Below are positions 1-10,675 of a DNA stretch of 64,000 nt, in pieces. How positions within the stretch are numbered: the first letter of the stretch is position 1; the number at the start of each line of letters is the position of its first letter. A program made the position numbers and the translations under genes. Under the pieces are notes generated by a model, which was given only the letters and a program-made list of their open reading frames with translations, made no database searches and was not told where the DNA came from. The stretch is taken from the NCBI GenBank assembly GCA_022432975.1, contig CM039502.1:14229143-14293142 (forward strand). Direction: 5' to 3'. The DNA comes from Begonia masoniana (Eukaryota; Streptophyta; Magnoliopsida; Cucurbitales; Begoniaceae).

Positions 1-353
1 CTTGCCGCTTGCCACTCGCGGCTCCCTCCCTTGTTCGGGTCTTCGACACTCGAACGACAGAATGGCTTTTGAAGCCATTCTGTCGTTTAAAAAAAAAACA
101 ACTAATATTAATAAAAAAAAACTATTTCTTATTAAAATATAAATAAAATAGTATTCACGTTTTGCCCTCCCGTACTTTTGGCCTCTTCAAAACCTCGTTA
201 AATTTATCTTCAAATTATAAATTTTTCATAAATTGACCCTCACCCCATATACAGCTTAAGTTCTCCAATTAGAATATCCGAACACAAATTAATTAACCGA
301 TTAGTTCAACCAATTATTAACTTAAATCGCTAAAAATTTTACGAGGTATTACA
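1..353 (-). mobile_element. End of a family D gypsy-type LTR (copy 1, cut by window edge)
   Basis: This matches 16496-16849, the end of the large solo LTR, and ends in the same ...GGTATTACA before copia LTR sequence. Related sequence lies at 40640-41005. It carries a hairpin at 53-87. The minus orientation is inferred from the related element at 38617-43888, where a polypurine tract lies just beyond this end. It is non-coding. The copy differs from 16496-16849 by a few single-base indels. Confidence 0.8.
53..87. repeat. LTR hairpin, copy 1
   Basis: A 16-bp perfect stem with a 3-nt loop sits in the family D LTR, followed by an A-tract. The arms read AACGACAGAATGGCTT and its reverse complement. 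The same hairpin is at 16548-16582. A version with paired base changes is at 40695-40726. Its role is unknown; an RNA structure near the LTR transcript end is possible. Confidence 0.8.
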
Positions 354-849
354 AAAAGGAACATCGACTGCTGTCAAAGCGATTTGAATGTCATCCGCCA
401 GATATATCAACCGAACAAAGCAAAGTCGACTGATGGTAGATCCAATTGAATATCGACCGATACACTAAAGCAGAAGTCGTTTGTGGGAATTATGTCGACT
501 AGTTTCTGAAGTCTACCGAAATCAATGACGACCGAAATCAAGTCGACCAGTTTCTGAAGTCTACCGAAATCAATGACGACCAAAATCAAGTCGACCAGAT
601 TCTAAAGTCTACCGAAATCAATGACGACCAAAACCAAGTCTACCGAAATCAACGTCGACCGAAAGTCCAATATAAGAATGCTCTGCAAGATCAAAGTCTA
701 CCGAACAAAATTTTCGTCCACTAAGATACATCATCTGAATCATGAAGTCTTCTTCCGAAAGTAATATAGACCGCAGACCACAACGGCTAGTTTTCTACGT
801 ACGGATTATTCAACAATCATATTTTTGGTATGGAAACAAGGAGTCGTCC
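354..849 (+). mobile_element. Middle part of copia LTR (copy 1)
   Basis: This is nearly identical to 16850-17347 and homologous to 36186-36609 in the copia 3' LTR. It contains three 48-bp tandem units (494-637) built on a GTCGACCAG...CTACCGAAATCAATGACGACC motif. It ends with CGTCC at 845-849, the target-site sequence of the following gypsy C LTR. Short open frames here are shadows. Confidence 0.85.
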
Positions 850-2739
850 TGTAACGACCCCAAAATTTAATTTTTCCTAATTTGAAACCCTAAATTTTTC
901 CCAAATCGATTTGTAAATAGGTTAAATTGGATCGTTATAAAACCATAATTTTCTTAATTCAAAATTATTGAAAATAGCAAAAATCATTTATTAAGCGGAA
1001 ACTTTAAATTACTATCAATAAATGTTTAGAAAATAAATACTAAACAAAACATTAAATAAAATCTCATTCATAAATTTAAAATAACATCTTTACTAAAATC
1101 CAACAGTTAATGAAATAAATATCCAAATAGAAAATTTAAAATTCAATGCAACTAAATATAAAATATTATTTTAAAACGATATAAAATTATGACTTTAAAT
1201 TTTATTCAGAACCAACGAGAACATCCTCCTCTGTATGCTCTCCCGCCTCTGGCAAATTCTCGATCAGCGTCATTTCTTCCTCAGATAAAAATTCACCTAC
1301 ATCACAAAACTAATGCGTGAGAAAACTCAATAAGTAAAAACACGTGCATGTGACTTTAATTGCATACATTACCCAATTCCATGCTTTAAAAGTTACATAC
1401 CGGATGGAACTCATTTTTCGATCCTTACCATGCGTTCAGGCTTTCAGAAAGCGGTTTTCTTACCCTCATAAAGTTTCATCAACTATCTCAATAACCATGC
1501 GTTCAGGCTCTCATTAGCCATCTCATGCGGTTCCGCCAATTCCATTCGTTTCCATGCATTTCATACACATGCATAATGACCTATCATTTTTATCTTTCTA
1601 CATTCCTATGTTAATGCTTATACATGCGTGTCCAAATAATAATATAATTAACAAAACAAAATAAAGTGCTTAAAGAAAATAATTTAATATATGTTTTGTG
1701 ATGTAGGGCCTACGGCCAAAACATTTAAAACCTAGTGTTTTACTTACCTGGATTTCGAGAGAATAGGGAATAGGGTTTTAGGTATCTTTCTCCAGTGATG
1801 GATTAATCTTCCCTACCTACAAATTGGGGACATTTAAATTTCTTATTTTTCGCAAAAATAATCGTTGAAATTAATAAGGGTAAAATTTTCCTTACCAATG
1901 ACGTCAAATCGTTGAATTTTCGGATCGTTGCGCGTCTTTTAATATCCCAAAAATTTAGGTTGGGTCGGTTTGGGTCAATCGGCCGGTTTGGGTAGTCAGA
2001 ACCGATTTTGGCTTACTGGACCGGTTCAACTTAAAATAAGTTGGGTGGTTGGTTCGGTTCAGAATAAAAAAAATTCTGAACAAACACCTTCTTCCCTCCT
2101 TCTCCTTCTATTCTTGTCGGAGATAGTGAGTGGTGTGAGTGACATAGAGCAGCGCTCGCGAATAGAGAGAGCGAGTGGGTGAGAGAGACAAAACGGAAAG
2201 AGGACAGTACACGAAGGATGGTTCGGTCAGAGGAAAGTCCGCTGATGACACGAAACGGTTTCGGCCGAGAGAGGAACTCGTCGATGGGGGTTGCTCGGAG
2301 TTGCAGCTGTCGAATTCTCTCCTCAAAACGTTCCCGAGTCCTGCCATCCCGCGGTGGTCCGGAGGTTCGCGGCGTTTTTAGCGAGGTAAGGTTTTTCTCC
2401 GTGTTCTCTGATTTACAATGCAAGGAATTGGGGTGCGATTTGTTTTCTTCAGCACCGAGTTGACTACATTGTAGGGAAGAATTCCAAGTATTTCTTAGAT
2501 CATTGGTCTGAATCTGATCACCTAATTTGCTCAGATTCGCAGACATTTTAGGAAAGATTTCTCCTTGTAATATTTCTTTATTTTCTAGAATATTGCTTTA
2601 GTATTAGGGGGAGGGGAGCGGGTTGAATTGAGTAACGATTTTTGATAAATGGGAATTTCTTATTGAATGAAATCTGGTTTCCTTAATTAGATTAGAAAAT
2701 ACTTGATCCTTTAATTTGGATAATTTTTGTTAGTTACCA
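850..2739 (-). mobile_element. Gypsy C LTR (copy 1)
   Basis: It starts TGTAACGACCCC and ends about 2739, just before the minus-strand polypurine tract (plus-strand CTACCCTCCTT). It pairs with 17348-19260 over its whole length, with many small indels and substitutions. The 3' end of gypsy pol lies immediately to its right on the minus strand, so this is the 3' LTR of a minus-strand element. Several 60-170 codon open frames overlap on both strands at 1970-2550 and none resembles a protein. Confidence 0.85.
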
Positions 2740-2885
2740 TCTACCCTCCTTAAAAGAAATTTCGTCCTCGACATTTAAAGAATTACCTGAAACCTCCTGG
2801 ATATAATCTTCCTCATTTCTTCTTCTTTTCCCAGGTTGCTTCCCACAGTTCGATTCTTCCATAACCTTACAATGGAGATCCCTAA
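2740..2885 (-). pseudogene. Gypsy C pol 3' end, remnant
   Basis: This is the polypurine tract plus the last codons of the pol C-terminus on the minus strand, matching 19261-19400. The match fades near 2885, where MULE-derived sequence begins. It is a truncated, non-functional fragment at the right edge of the duplicated block. Confidence 0.65.
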
Positions 2886-3590
2886 TTGATCTACGTATTG
2901 CTTCTGTTGTGCTACCTCAAGTAGCTTGTATTGTTCGTTGCCTTTCCCTTCATTAATTTTCGAATGTTGCTTCTTGCACTGCGGCAAGAACTTGGTGTAA
3001 TGTGGACATTCAAATCATTACTCACTGTCTCGATAAGGAAAGAATTTCCACGTAGGTTGACTTTTGAACATATCCAAATATGATTTGTCACTCATTATGT
3101 AGTAGCATATCGATTTTTAATTTTTCTTGAACAGTTATGAGAATCGTTGAAATTCTTTTTTGAAATGTAGCTCATTTTGCATCTTCAAACCATGCAGTTG
3201 CTAATTACATCCGTCTTCACACATTGCCGTTAGTAGCGAGATTCACTTTTAATGAATTTAATCCCATAACCATTATTCAAAGCATATTCTACTATTTATT
3301 CTCTAATTGCCTTTAAGAACTATATTTTTTCCCCCAGATAAAATCTCATCGAAATTTTTTCTCTTACAAATATGTTTTCCACCTCAGTCATCCTCCGCGT
3401 CGATCGGTGTTTCGAAACTCATCGTCTAGAGTTTTGAGGGTCGATTGCACCTCTATTTTTTCATTACCTTCTAGATGAGCAAATGCCCAAAGATCACCAT
3501 ATATGGGCGTAGTGTACAGATACGATACATATTGACATCACAAATATTTCTCGCGTAAATCAACAAATCTACTAGAATCAAAATCCATCG
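2884..3590 (-). pseudogene. Decayed MULE transposase N-terminal region
   Basis: No long frame remains, but the sequence runs collinear with 54656-55286, the N-terminal half of the MULE transposase pseudogene, in the same minus orientation. Shared landmarks include TAGGTTGACTTTT (near 3050 and 54828), a CATGCAGT block (near 3190 and 54966), CTCATCGTCTAGAGTT-like sequence (near 3420 and 55163), and a start-codon region near 3575-3590. The catalytic core is absent. It is an old relic, more diverged than the MULE at 53.3-55.3 kb, and too degenerate for domain calls. Confidence 0.6.
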
Positions 3591-3706
3591 ACGTCGCTAA
3601 TATAAAGAAAATTCCGCGAGAGAGTAGAAAAAATAGTGTAGAGTAGAGGTTTTAAACGATTTTTGGGAGGTGGGGGTTGAGAATAGATGAATGGTTTCTT
3701 ATATAT

Positions 3707-4878
3707 TGTATTAAGGGTAAATTCCAAAAATCACCTTGAACTATGCGAAATTCTCGAAACAACCTCCGACTTTAGTCTTCCCACTCAAACCTCAAACTAT
3801 CAAAAATGATAAAAAAAAAAAACCCCTGGCGGGGGGGCCGAATTGTAATTCGGGGGGCCGAATTGTAATTAGGGGGGCCGATAGCCCCCCGATAGCCGAA
3901 ATTACACGGAATTCGAGGGGCCGCATGAACAGTGCGGCCCCCCGCATGAACAGTGCGGCCCCCCGCATTTGTAAACAGCTCCCTACTCTATAATTATTCT
4001 TCATTATTTTAAATAATTTTAAAAAATACCAAATTATATTCATTCACTTAAAATTTTTACCACATATTATCACATCATGGGAAGATAATGTAAAAAGTTT
4101 CGTGATTTTTTAAAATTGTTTATGATTTAATATAAGTTTTTATAAAATAATGTCATTAAAATTACAATATATCGCACAAGTGTTATAAAATCACGAAACT
4201 TTTTACATTATCTTTCTATGATGTGATGATATGTGGTAAAACTTTTAAGTGAATTGAATATAATTTGGTATTTTTTAAAAAATTAAATCTTCATTTCTTC
4301 TTCATGAAGATTTAATTTTTTAAAAAATACCAAATTATATTCAATTCACTTAAAATTTTTACCACATATTCATCACATCATGGAAAGATAATGTAAAAAG
4401 TTTCATGATTTTATAACACTTGTGTGATATATTGTAATTTTAATGACATTATTTATAAAAAATTATATTAATCATAAACATTTAAAAAAATCACGAAACT
4501 TTTTACATTATATTCCCATGATGTGATGAATATGTGTAAAAATTTAAGTGAATTGAATATAATTTGGTATTTTTAAAATTATTTAAAAATAATGAAGAAT
4601 AATTATAGAGTAGGGAGCTGTTTACAAAATGCGGGGGGCCGCACTGTTCATGCGGCCCCCGAATTCCTGTAATTTTGGCTATCGGGGGTCTATCGGAGGG
4701 GCTATCGGCCCCCCTAATTACAATTCGGCCCCCCGAATTACAATTCGCCCGCCCGCCAGAGGTTTTTTTGATCATTTTTGATAGTTTGAGGTTTTGACTG
4801 GGAAAGACTTAAAGTCGGAGGGTGTTTTCGAGAATTTCGCATAGTTCAAGGTGATTTTTGGAATTTACCCTTGTATTA
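3707..4878. mobile_element. Foldback element with nested palindromes and 7-bp target duplication
   Basis: The element spans 3714-4871 and is flanked by TGTATTA on both sides (3707-3713, 4872-4878). The terminal inverted repeats begin AGGGTAAATTCCAAAAATCA. The whole element is one large inverted repeat centred near 4300. Each arm has a GC-rich block of G-runs (3824-3965, 4632-4755) and an AT-rich block that is itself palindromic (about 4025-4280 and 4320-4580). It therefore holds four copies of a ~120-bp unit in alternating orientation. It encodes nothing. A foldback or MULE-derived MITE-like class is likely; the 7-bp duplication fits no standard superfamily exactly. Confidence 0.85.
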
Positions 4879-5202
4879 ATTACACCTATCATATTTATCT
4901 TATATGTAAGAGTACATGTAAGATTAGAGAGTAAACTTATTATCACACTTCTTCTTTTTTTTCGATTGGTTGAGGTATTTTTCTTCCTCTTTTGTTAGGG
5001 TTTGATCTTTATATCCATTTTACCTAAACGAAGAGCCTACTTGTCAAAAGTCGCTAGACGACCAAAGAATTTGTTAAAGCTATAAAGCCACCATGCATGA
5101 TCATAATTACTATGATTCAATATTTTATTCTGTTCTCTCGCTTAATCCTTGTTCTCTTCTCCGTTTGCAGAGCAGAGTTTTCAGTGAAGAGCAGCAGCGT
5201 CC
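4879..5202 (+). other. CCD4 upstream region
   Basis: About 320 bp lie between the foldback element and the CCD4 start codon. Pyrimidine-rich stretches near 4945-5000 and 5135-5170 could be leader sequence. A CTCCGTTTGCAG-type acceptor-like site ends near 5170, so a 5' leader intron is possible. I see no clear TATA box and cannot place a promoter. Confidence 0.35.
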
Positions 5203-6915
5203 ATGGAAACTTCCTCCTTCCTTAAACTTAACCTCACCATGTTCCTCTCTCCTGCTTCTACTTCCGGCAGACCCACCATAGCCAAAACCTCCTCTATCTC
5301 GAGCATTCAAAGCTACCCTCCATCCTTCTCTAAATCTACCGTCTATGCCAGAAAACCAACTTCATTTCCGTCTTTTCCGTCTTTGCTCTTCAACACTTTC
5401 GACCACATCGTCAACAACTTCGTTCGACCCTCCACTCCGCCCCTCCGTCGATCCCAGATTTGTTCTTGCCGACAACTTCTCCTCCTGTCGACGAGCTCCC
5501 ACCCACAAAATGTGACGTCGTAAAGGGATCTCTGCCTCTTTGCATCAATGGCGCCTACATCCGAAATGGCCCTAACCCTCAGTTCCTCCCTCGCGGCCCC
5601 CACCACCTCTTTGACGGCGACGGCATGCTCCACTCTGTCCGCATCGCTGGCGGCGAGGCCACCTTCTGCAGCCGCTACGTCAAAACATATAAGTACACCG
5701 TCGAGCGCGACGCCGGCTTTCCTGTCTTCCCCAATATCTTCTCTGGCTTCAGCGGGTTTTTTGGCTCTGCCGCACGCAGCGCCGTCATCGCTGGTCGAGT
5801 CTTCACCGGCCAGTTCGATCCTCTCAACGGCGGTTTCGGGAGTTGCAAATACGAGTTTAGCCTTTTTTCGGCAACCGTCTGTATGCTCTCTGCGAGACCG
5901 ATCTCCCTTACGCCCTTCGGTTGTCTCCGAACGGTGATATCGAGACTCTGGGTCGCTATGATTTTGATGGAAAGATTACCTTTAGCATGACGGCTCATCC
6001 GAAGATCGATCCTGACACCGGCGAGGCGTTCGCTTTCCGATATAGCATTGTTCCGCCATTCATAACCTATTTCCGCTTCGATCCTGCAGGAGTAAAACAA
6101 CCCGATGTCTCTGTACATTCCATGGAGAAATCGACGTATCCACACGACTTCAGTATCACAAAAAAATACGCAATTTTCTCCGACATACAATGGGATTCAA
6201 TCTTTTGGAGAGTATAACGATAGGAGGATCTCCGATTCGCTACGATCCATCGAAAGTTCCAAAACTAGGCGTCGTCGATCGATATGCAAAAGACGATAAG
6301 GGTATGAGATGGTTCAGTACCCCAGGATTTAACTTCTTCCACGCCATTAATTCGTGGGACGAAGACGATGGTGTTGTCGTCGTGGCGCCAAACGTATTGT
6401 CGATTAGAAACACACTCGAAAGAGTGGATTTGGTACAATCTATGGTCGAAAAAGTGAAGATAGACTTTAAAACGGGAAAAGTTTCCCGGCAGCCATTATC
6501 AACCAAAAATCTAGAATTCGGGGTGATAAATCCGGCATACGCTGGGAAGAAGAACAGGTACGTGTACGCCGGAATTGGGGATCCGTTGCCGAAAGTGTCT
6601 GGATTAGTGAAACTGGACGTGTCAAAAGGAGAGAAGGAGGAGTGTACAGTCGGATGCAGAATGTACGAGGATGGGTGTTACGGCGGGGAGCCATTTTTTG
6701 TAGCTAAGGATCCAGAAAATGCAGCGGCGGCGGAGGAGGACGATGGTTATCTGGTGACGTTCGTTCACAATGAGAAGACGGGGGAGTCGTCATTTTTAGT
6801 AATGGATGCGAAGTCGGCGGAGCTTGAGATTGTGGCGGCAGTGAGACTTCCACAGCGGGTGCCATACGGCTTCCATGGATTGTATTTGACCGGAAGTGAC
6901 CTCCGCAAGCTGTAA
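5203..6915 (+). pseudogene. CCD4: Carotenoid cleavage dioxygenase 4-like gene, frame-disrupted
   Basis: CCD4 enzymes are plastid (plastoglobule) non-haem iron dioxygenases that cut carotenoids, commonly at the 9,10 or 9',10' double bond, and affect pigment and apocarotenoid levels. The ATG at 5203 opens a Ser/Thr/Pro-rich leader resembling a chloroplast transit peptide. Family blocks follow, including NGAYIRNGPNPQF, HHLFDGDGMLH and ERDAGFPVFPN, up to the TAA at 6913-6915. All four iron-ligand histidines are visible: TAHPK (5996), the His before DF (6143), FFHAINSWDE (6340) and GFHG (6874). The span (~571 codons) is near the usual ~600 and shows no intron. Reading needs about five frame changes, near 5445, 5465, 5840, 5867 and 6190. 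At least two sit in homopolymer or near-homopolymer runs, and I see no in-frame stop from substitution. It could be a young pseudogene or an intact gene in an error-prone assembly stretch. Confidence 0.9.
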
Positions 6916-7644
6916 TTCCTTTGATTATTATATTACGAAGCAAGTAGATATTTTCAACATATGATTTGATTAATAAGGCCATGTACCCTTCATTCATAGA
7001 CTTGAAAATTGGGTCCCATAAGTGGCGTAATACAGCCGTGTCATGCCTCAAAGGACATTCGAAACCAAACGGGAAACGGTCGTTTGAATCGGACCAAATC
7101 GTTTACTTGTTTGACCAAATCGTTTTCTTGTTCTACTTATCTCTCTAAATTTTAATGTATTTTATATAATTTAATGATTAAATATTATAATTTGACTACT
7201 AAAATTGATAGATCACTTTCAGAGAATTAACGGTTAAACAATTGTTATTTTTTTGCACAGTTGTTTATTATAAAAGTACACCTGACAATAATTATTAAAA
7301 AATTTATAACAATATCAATCTGGCCGGAAGAAGATTGGGTACATATTAATGCATGCAGTAAGATGAAACACAACTTTGAAATTTTAAGCTCGAAGCTCAA
7401 CCTAAACTTAGAAAATGTTTAATCTATGATTGGGAGCTTGTATTGAATCTAATACCACTAAATCCGTACTAAAATTAAATAAATAAAGTTTACTTTTATC
7501 ATACTCAATAAAAAAATATTGTAAGGACAAACTATGTGGCCTGAATTCTTTTTAGAAAAGGGATCTAATACGGAAAGAAATTTTGACAAAAAGCTGTATT
7601 TTATGATTTTGGATTCTTTTTCTTTAAAATCCCACAAACAAGTA
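6916..7644. other. AT-rich intergenic region after CCD4
   Basis: This is the presumed CCD4 3' flank. A short imperfect repeat of a GACCAAATCGTTT-type motif lies at 7090-7135. I see no gene, RNA gene or clear polyadenylation signal. Confidence 0.4.
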
Positions 7645-7850
7645 GAGATGTTAAACGAGCGAGTCGAGCCGAAAAAGACCCGGCTCACCGAGCCTGCCGA
7701 GCCAAACGAGATGAGCCGAACGAGCTGATCTAAAAAATTTTCAACCCGAGCCGGCTCGCGAGCTACGAGCCTAATGAGCCTAACGAGCCGAGTCGAGCCA
7801 GTCCAACGAGCATAACAAGCCGAGCTTAACAAGCCAAGCTTACAATTACA
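7645..7850. repeat. GAGCC-rich degenerate repeat, possible hAT terminus
   Basis: AGAGATGTTAAACGAGC begins a ~200-bp run of degenerate GAGCC/GAGC(C)AA motifs. Plant hAT transposons often carry such subterminal motif clusters next to a TAGGGATG-like end, which AGAGATG resembles. No partner terminus or target duplication is visible, so this would be a single-ended remnant. Confidence 0.35.
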
Positions 7851-7982
7851 TAAATAAATATTTCAGATTGTATAACTAAAATATATCATGAAATATACTA
7901 TAATCACTTAAATTTAAAATAAATATGTCTTCAAATTCAATGCATAAAATAAACTAAAAATGTAGATGAAAAATAACAAAAC

Positions 7983-8395
7983 TCATGACTGATCAGGCTC
8001 ATTGTTGTTTATGTCCTCACCCTCTTGTGGAGGGTGATATGGCCTCAATAGGTGCACCGAGAAAATAGGTAAACTTGGGTTCGCTGGATTCGAATTGTCA
8101 TAATGAGCATTTAATGCTCTCACATATCATGCAAAGAAGTTTGTCTGCTCTACCGAATGATTTTGCATATAAGTCAACCAATGTTCGATGCGTCTTTGCT
8201 GATCGGAAATATTATCCAGCCTTTGTCTTACATCCTGTTCAAAGCTGATTTGTTGAGTAGTCAGATTGACAAACATTTGGCCTTGTTAGATTGTAAGATT
8301 TTCAATTGGAGCAGCTGCAGTTTTGGATGCAGCAGCAGAGACTCCACCCATGAGGAAATCAATTACAAAGGTGCTTTTCTCTTTTGAGGCCGCGA
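7983..8395 (-). pseudogene. Degenerate unidentified ORF remnant
   Basis: The minus strand reads as one frame with only two in-frame stops. Coding-like stretches include SFEQDVRQRLDNISDQQRR and LRPYHPPQEGEDINNNEPD, ending at a TGA near 7986. The composition (Gln/Arg-rich, then an acidic tail) looks like the C-terminus of a transposon-associated plant protein. I do not recognise a domain. It lies just outside the copia 5' LTR. Confidence 0.35.
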
Positions 8396-8549
8396 CAAAA
8401 ATTGGAGAAGCAGTTGATACAACACTAGAGAGATCAACGCTATTTCTACTTGATGCACCAAAGAATGCTGCAACGCACCATTGGAGTAGTTTCCAAATGT
8501 GGCATGTCTCTAGTAGACGGCAGGTCTTTGGAATCCAGCATCACAACCA

Positions 8550-8777
8550 TATTAACTTAAAATATGTTTAAGCCTAACTATGTTTTTGATGATTGTGATT
8601 AACGTAAAATATATAAATTGATGATGATAAGAAATGAGTGATATTAATTATTGCAGTTAATTGGGAATGCCCTTTTACAAAGGGTATTATGTTTTTCTAA
8701 CGTTTTTGATTAAGTGTTGTTAGTCAAGACTGGTACATGCATAATGTTAACCAGACGTATAAGTCGTCTGCCAAAAA
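8550..8777 (+). mobile_element. Copia 5' LTR, first piece
   Basis: This matches 35961-36185 of the 3' LTR, starting at TTAACTTAAAATATG and ending ...GTCGTCTGCCAAAAA, where the family D solo LTR was inserted. At 36176-36190 the uninterrupted site reads CTGCCAAAAGGAAC, which proves the insertion point. Confidence 0.85.
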
Positions 8778-9541
8778 TGTAACGCCCCGCTACAGGGATT
8801 ACTCTGAGCTAAACGACTTACTAATTTCTCATAATCCTAACCATTAAACACCACGGCGTCCTCCCCAAAAATTTCGGCAGAGTAACACCTGAAAATGGCG
8901 CCCCCAAAATACTAAGTACCTGCAAACAGATAAATCCCAACCAATCCAGAATACTCCTAATCAACTATCTAGCATACGGCATGCGAAATCTCCAAATAGC
9001 AGTAAAGAAGGAACTAAAATACTAACATCCCTAAGTGAAAAAAGTCCATAGTATAAGGCGACATATCACCCTTAACTATGACTATATACAACAAATACAA
9101 ATACCCCCACGAAAGACAAAAAATCCTACTCCCTATCAACACCATGCTCGGCTCTTCCTGGGTCGAGTCGCCCTAACACTGTCATCAACCGGGGCCCTGG
9201 TCGCACGCTACCAACTGCCACCTACTCCTAGTTAGACTCGGTACACACCCACCAGCTCAGCAGTACCTACACCACAGAACACACCGTAAGCTCAAAGCTT
9301 ATCAAGTAAAGTGCTAAAAAAATAAACGTGAAGCATGTAACTGGTTATGCAATCCTAACACATGCAGGTCTCTACACACGTTGTCATCATCTCACCGCAT
9401 CGCATCTCACCGAGGTTTGGAATGTAACCGCACCGGGCAGTCAGTCCGTACACCGCACTGTTTACCGGCACGTCACCACCGTTCCGGTTCCTCCAGGAAC
9501 GGGGTCCACAAGTCACAACCAAACCCCCACACCGCACTATT

Positions 9542-9759
9542 TACCTTTATAACGGTCCCCGAGGTGTTACGTATCGCCATCCCTCGGTTTTAACCTCAAG
9601 CACGTGGCGTTACGTCCCGCCGTCCCATGTAGTCAGGTGGCCCCGTACTCTACCTTTATAACGGTTCCCGAGGCGTTACGTATCGCCATCCCTCGGTTTT
9701 CATCTCGACCACGTGGCGTTACGTCCCGCCGTCCCACTTAGTCAAGTGGCCCCGTATTC
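9542..9759. repeat. Two 109-bp tandem repeats in family D LTR
   Basis: Units 9542-9650 and 9651-9759 each contain TACCTTTATAACGG, CGTATCGCCATCCCTCGG, ACGTGGCGTTACGTCCCGCC and GTGGCCCCGTA, with few mismatches. The hAT inserted just after the second unit. Confidence 0.85.
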
Positions 9760-10189
9760 ACCACGACTAGGGGTGGGCACAGTCCGGTCTGGTCCTGTTC
9801 CTGATTGGAACCGGACCGGACCGGTCATTTCGGGAATTTATTCTTTAGGACCGGAACCGGTCCCATGAGGAACCGGTACCGATTCCTCCCAAAAATTTGT
9901 TAAATAATTGATTTTTGAAATTAGTTAAATAATTGATTTTTAATTCCTAAAAATTGAAAATTCCTCCCAAAAAAATTCTCTGTTAATTTTTTTGGTTTAA
10001 TGCTTCTTCATCTCCAGCTCCAGGGATCCATGGAAAATGAAAAAGAAAAAAAACATAAGAATCAAACAAAAAACAGAAGAGCTTCCCTGCTCAGTGCTCC
10101 AACCAGAGCCATTGAAACGCTGAAAAAATATGATGCAAGCATTAGATACAAAAAAAATATGATGCAAGCATTAATTTCGTCTAAAACTA

Positions 10190-10562
10190 GGATGCAATTG
10201 CAAGCATTCCAATTAAATCGAACGATCCAATTAAATCCAACAATGCAATTAAATCAAACTATCCAATTAAATCCAAGTTATCCAACTAATTTCAACATTC
10301 CAATTAAATCCAACTATCTAAGTAAATCCAACAATTCAATTACATCAAACTATCCAACTAAATTCAAGTTATCTAATTATCCAACTATATCCAACAATCC
10401 AATTAAATTAAACTATCCAATTAAATCCAAGTTGACAAGCTGTAAAACTAGGATGCAAGCATTCCGATTAAATCGAACAATCCAATTAAATCCAACAATG
10501 CAATTAAATCAAACTATCCAATTAACTCCAAGTTATTCAACTAAATTCAGCATTAACAGTAA
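10190..10562. repeat. Imperfect AATTAAATCC(A) repeat inside hAT
   Basis: Units resembling CAATTAAATCCAAC recur about twenty times. A longer block is present twice (about 10180-10290 and 10440-10535, both beginning with AAAACTAGGATGCAA). An apparent open frame over it is low-complexity. It lies downstream of the transposase stop. Confidence 0.7.
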
Positions 10563-10675
10563 ATAAAAAAGTACATAACAATCACGAAGTCCATATCAAG
10601 TCTTTGATGACTGGTCATCTTCTACAAAATTTTCATCTATAGCCGAATCTGCAAAAATGAAAAAAATTAAAAACA

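Noticed and set aside
1970..2550. Overlapping open frames of 70-170 codons on both strands
   Set aside because: They lie in the gypsy C LTR, have biased low-complexity composition and are not kept in the second copy at 18.5-19.0 kb.
5548..5937. Alternative 129-codon Ser/Ala-rich frame within CCD4
   Set aside because: Most of it is a shadow of the CCD4 frame; only its last ~25 codons (GVANTSLAFF) belong to the true reading, which helped place two frame changes.
10000..10566. 188-codon open frame with an Asn/Gln/Leu repeat
   Set aside because: It is a translation of the AATTAAATCC repeat inside the hAT element, antisense to and beyond the transposase.
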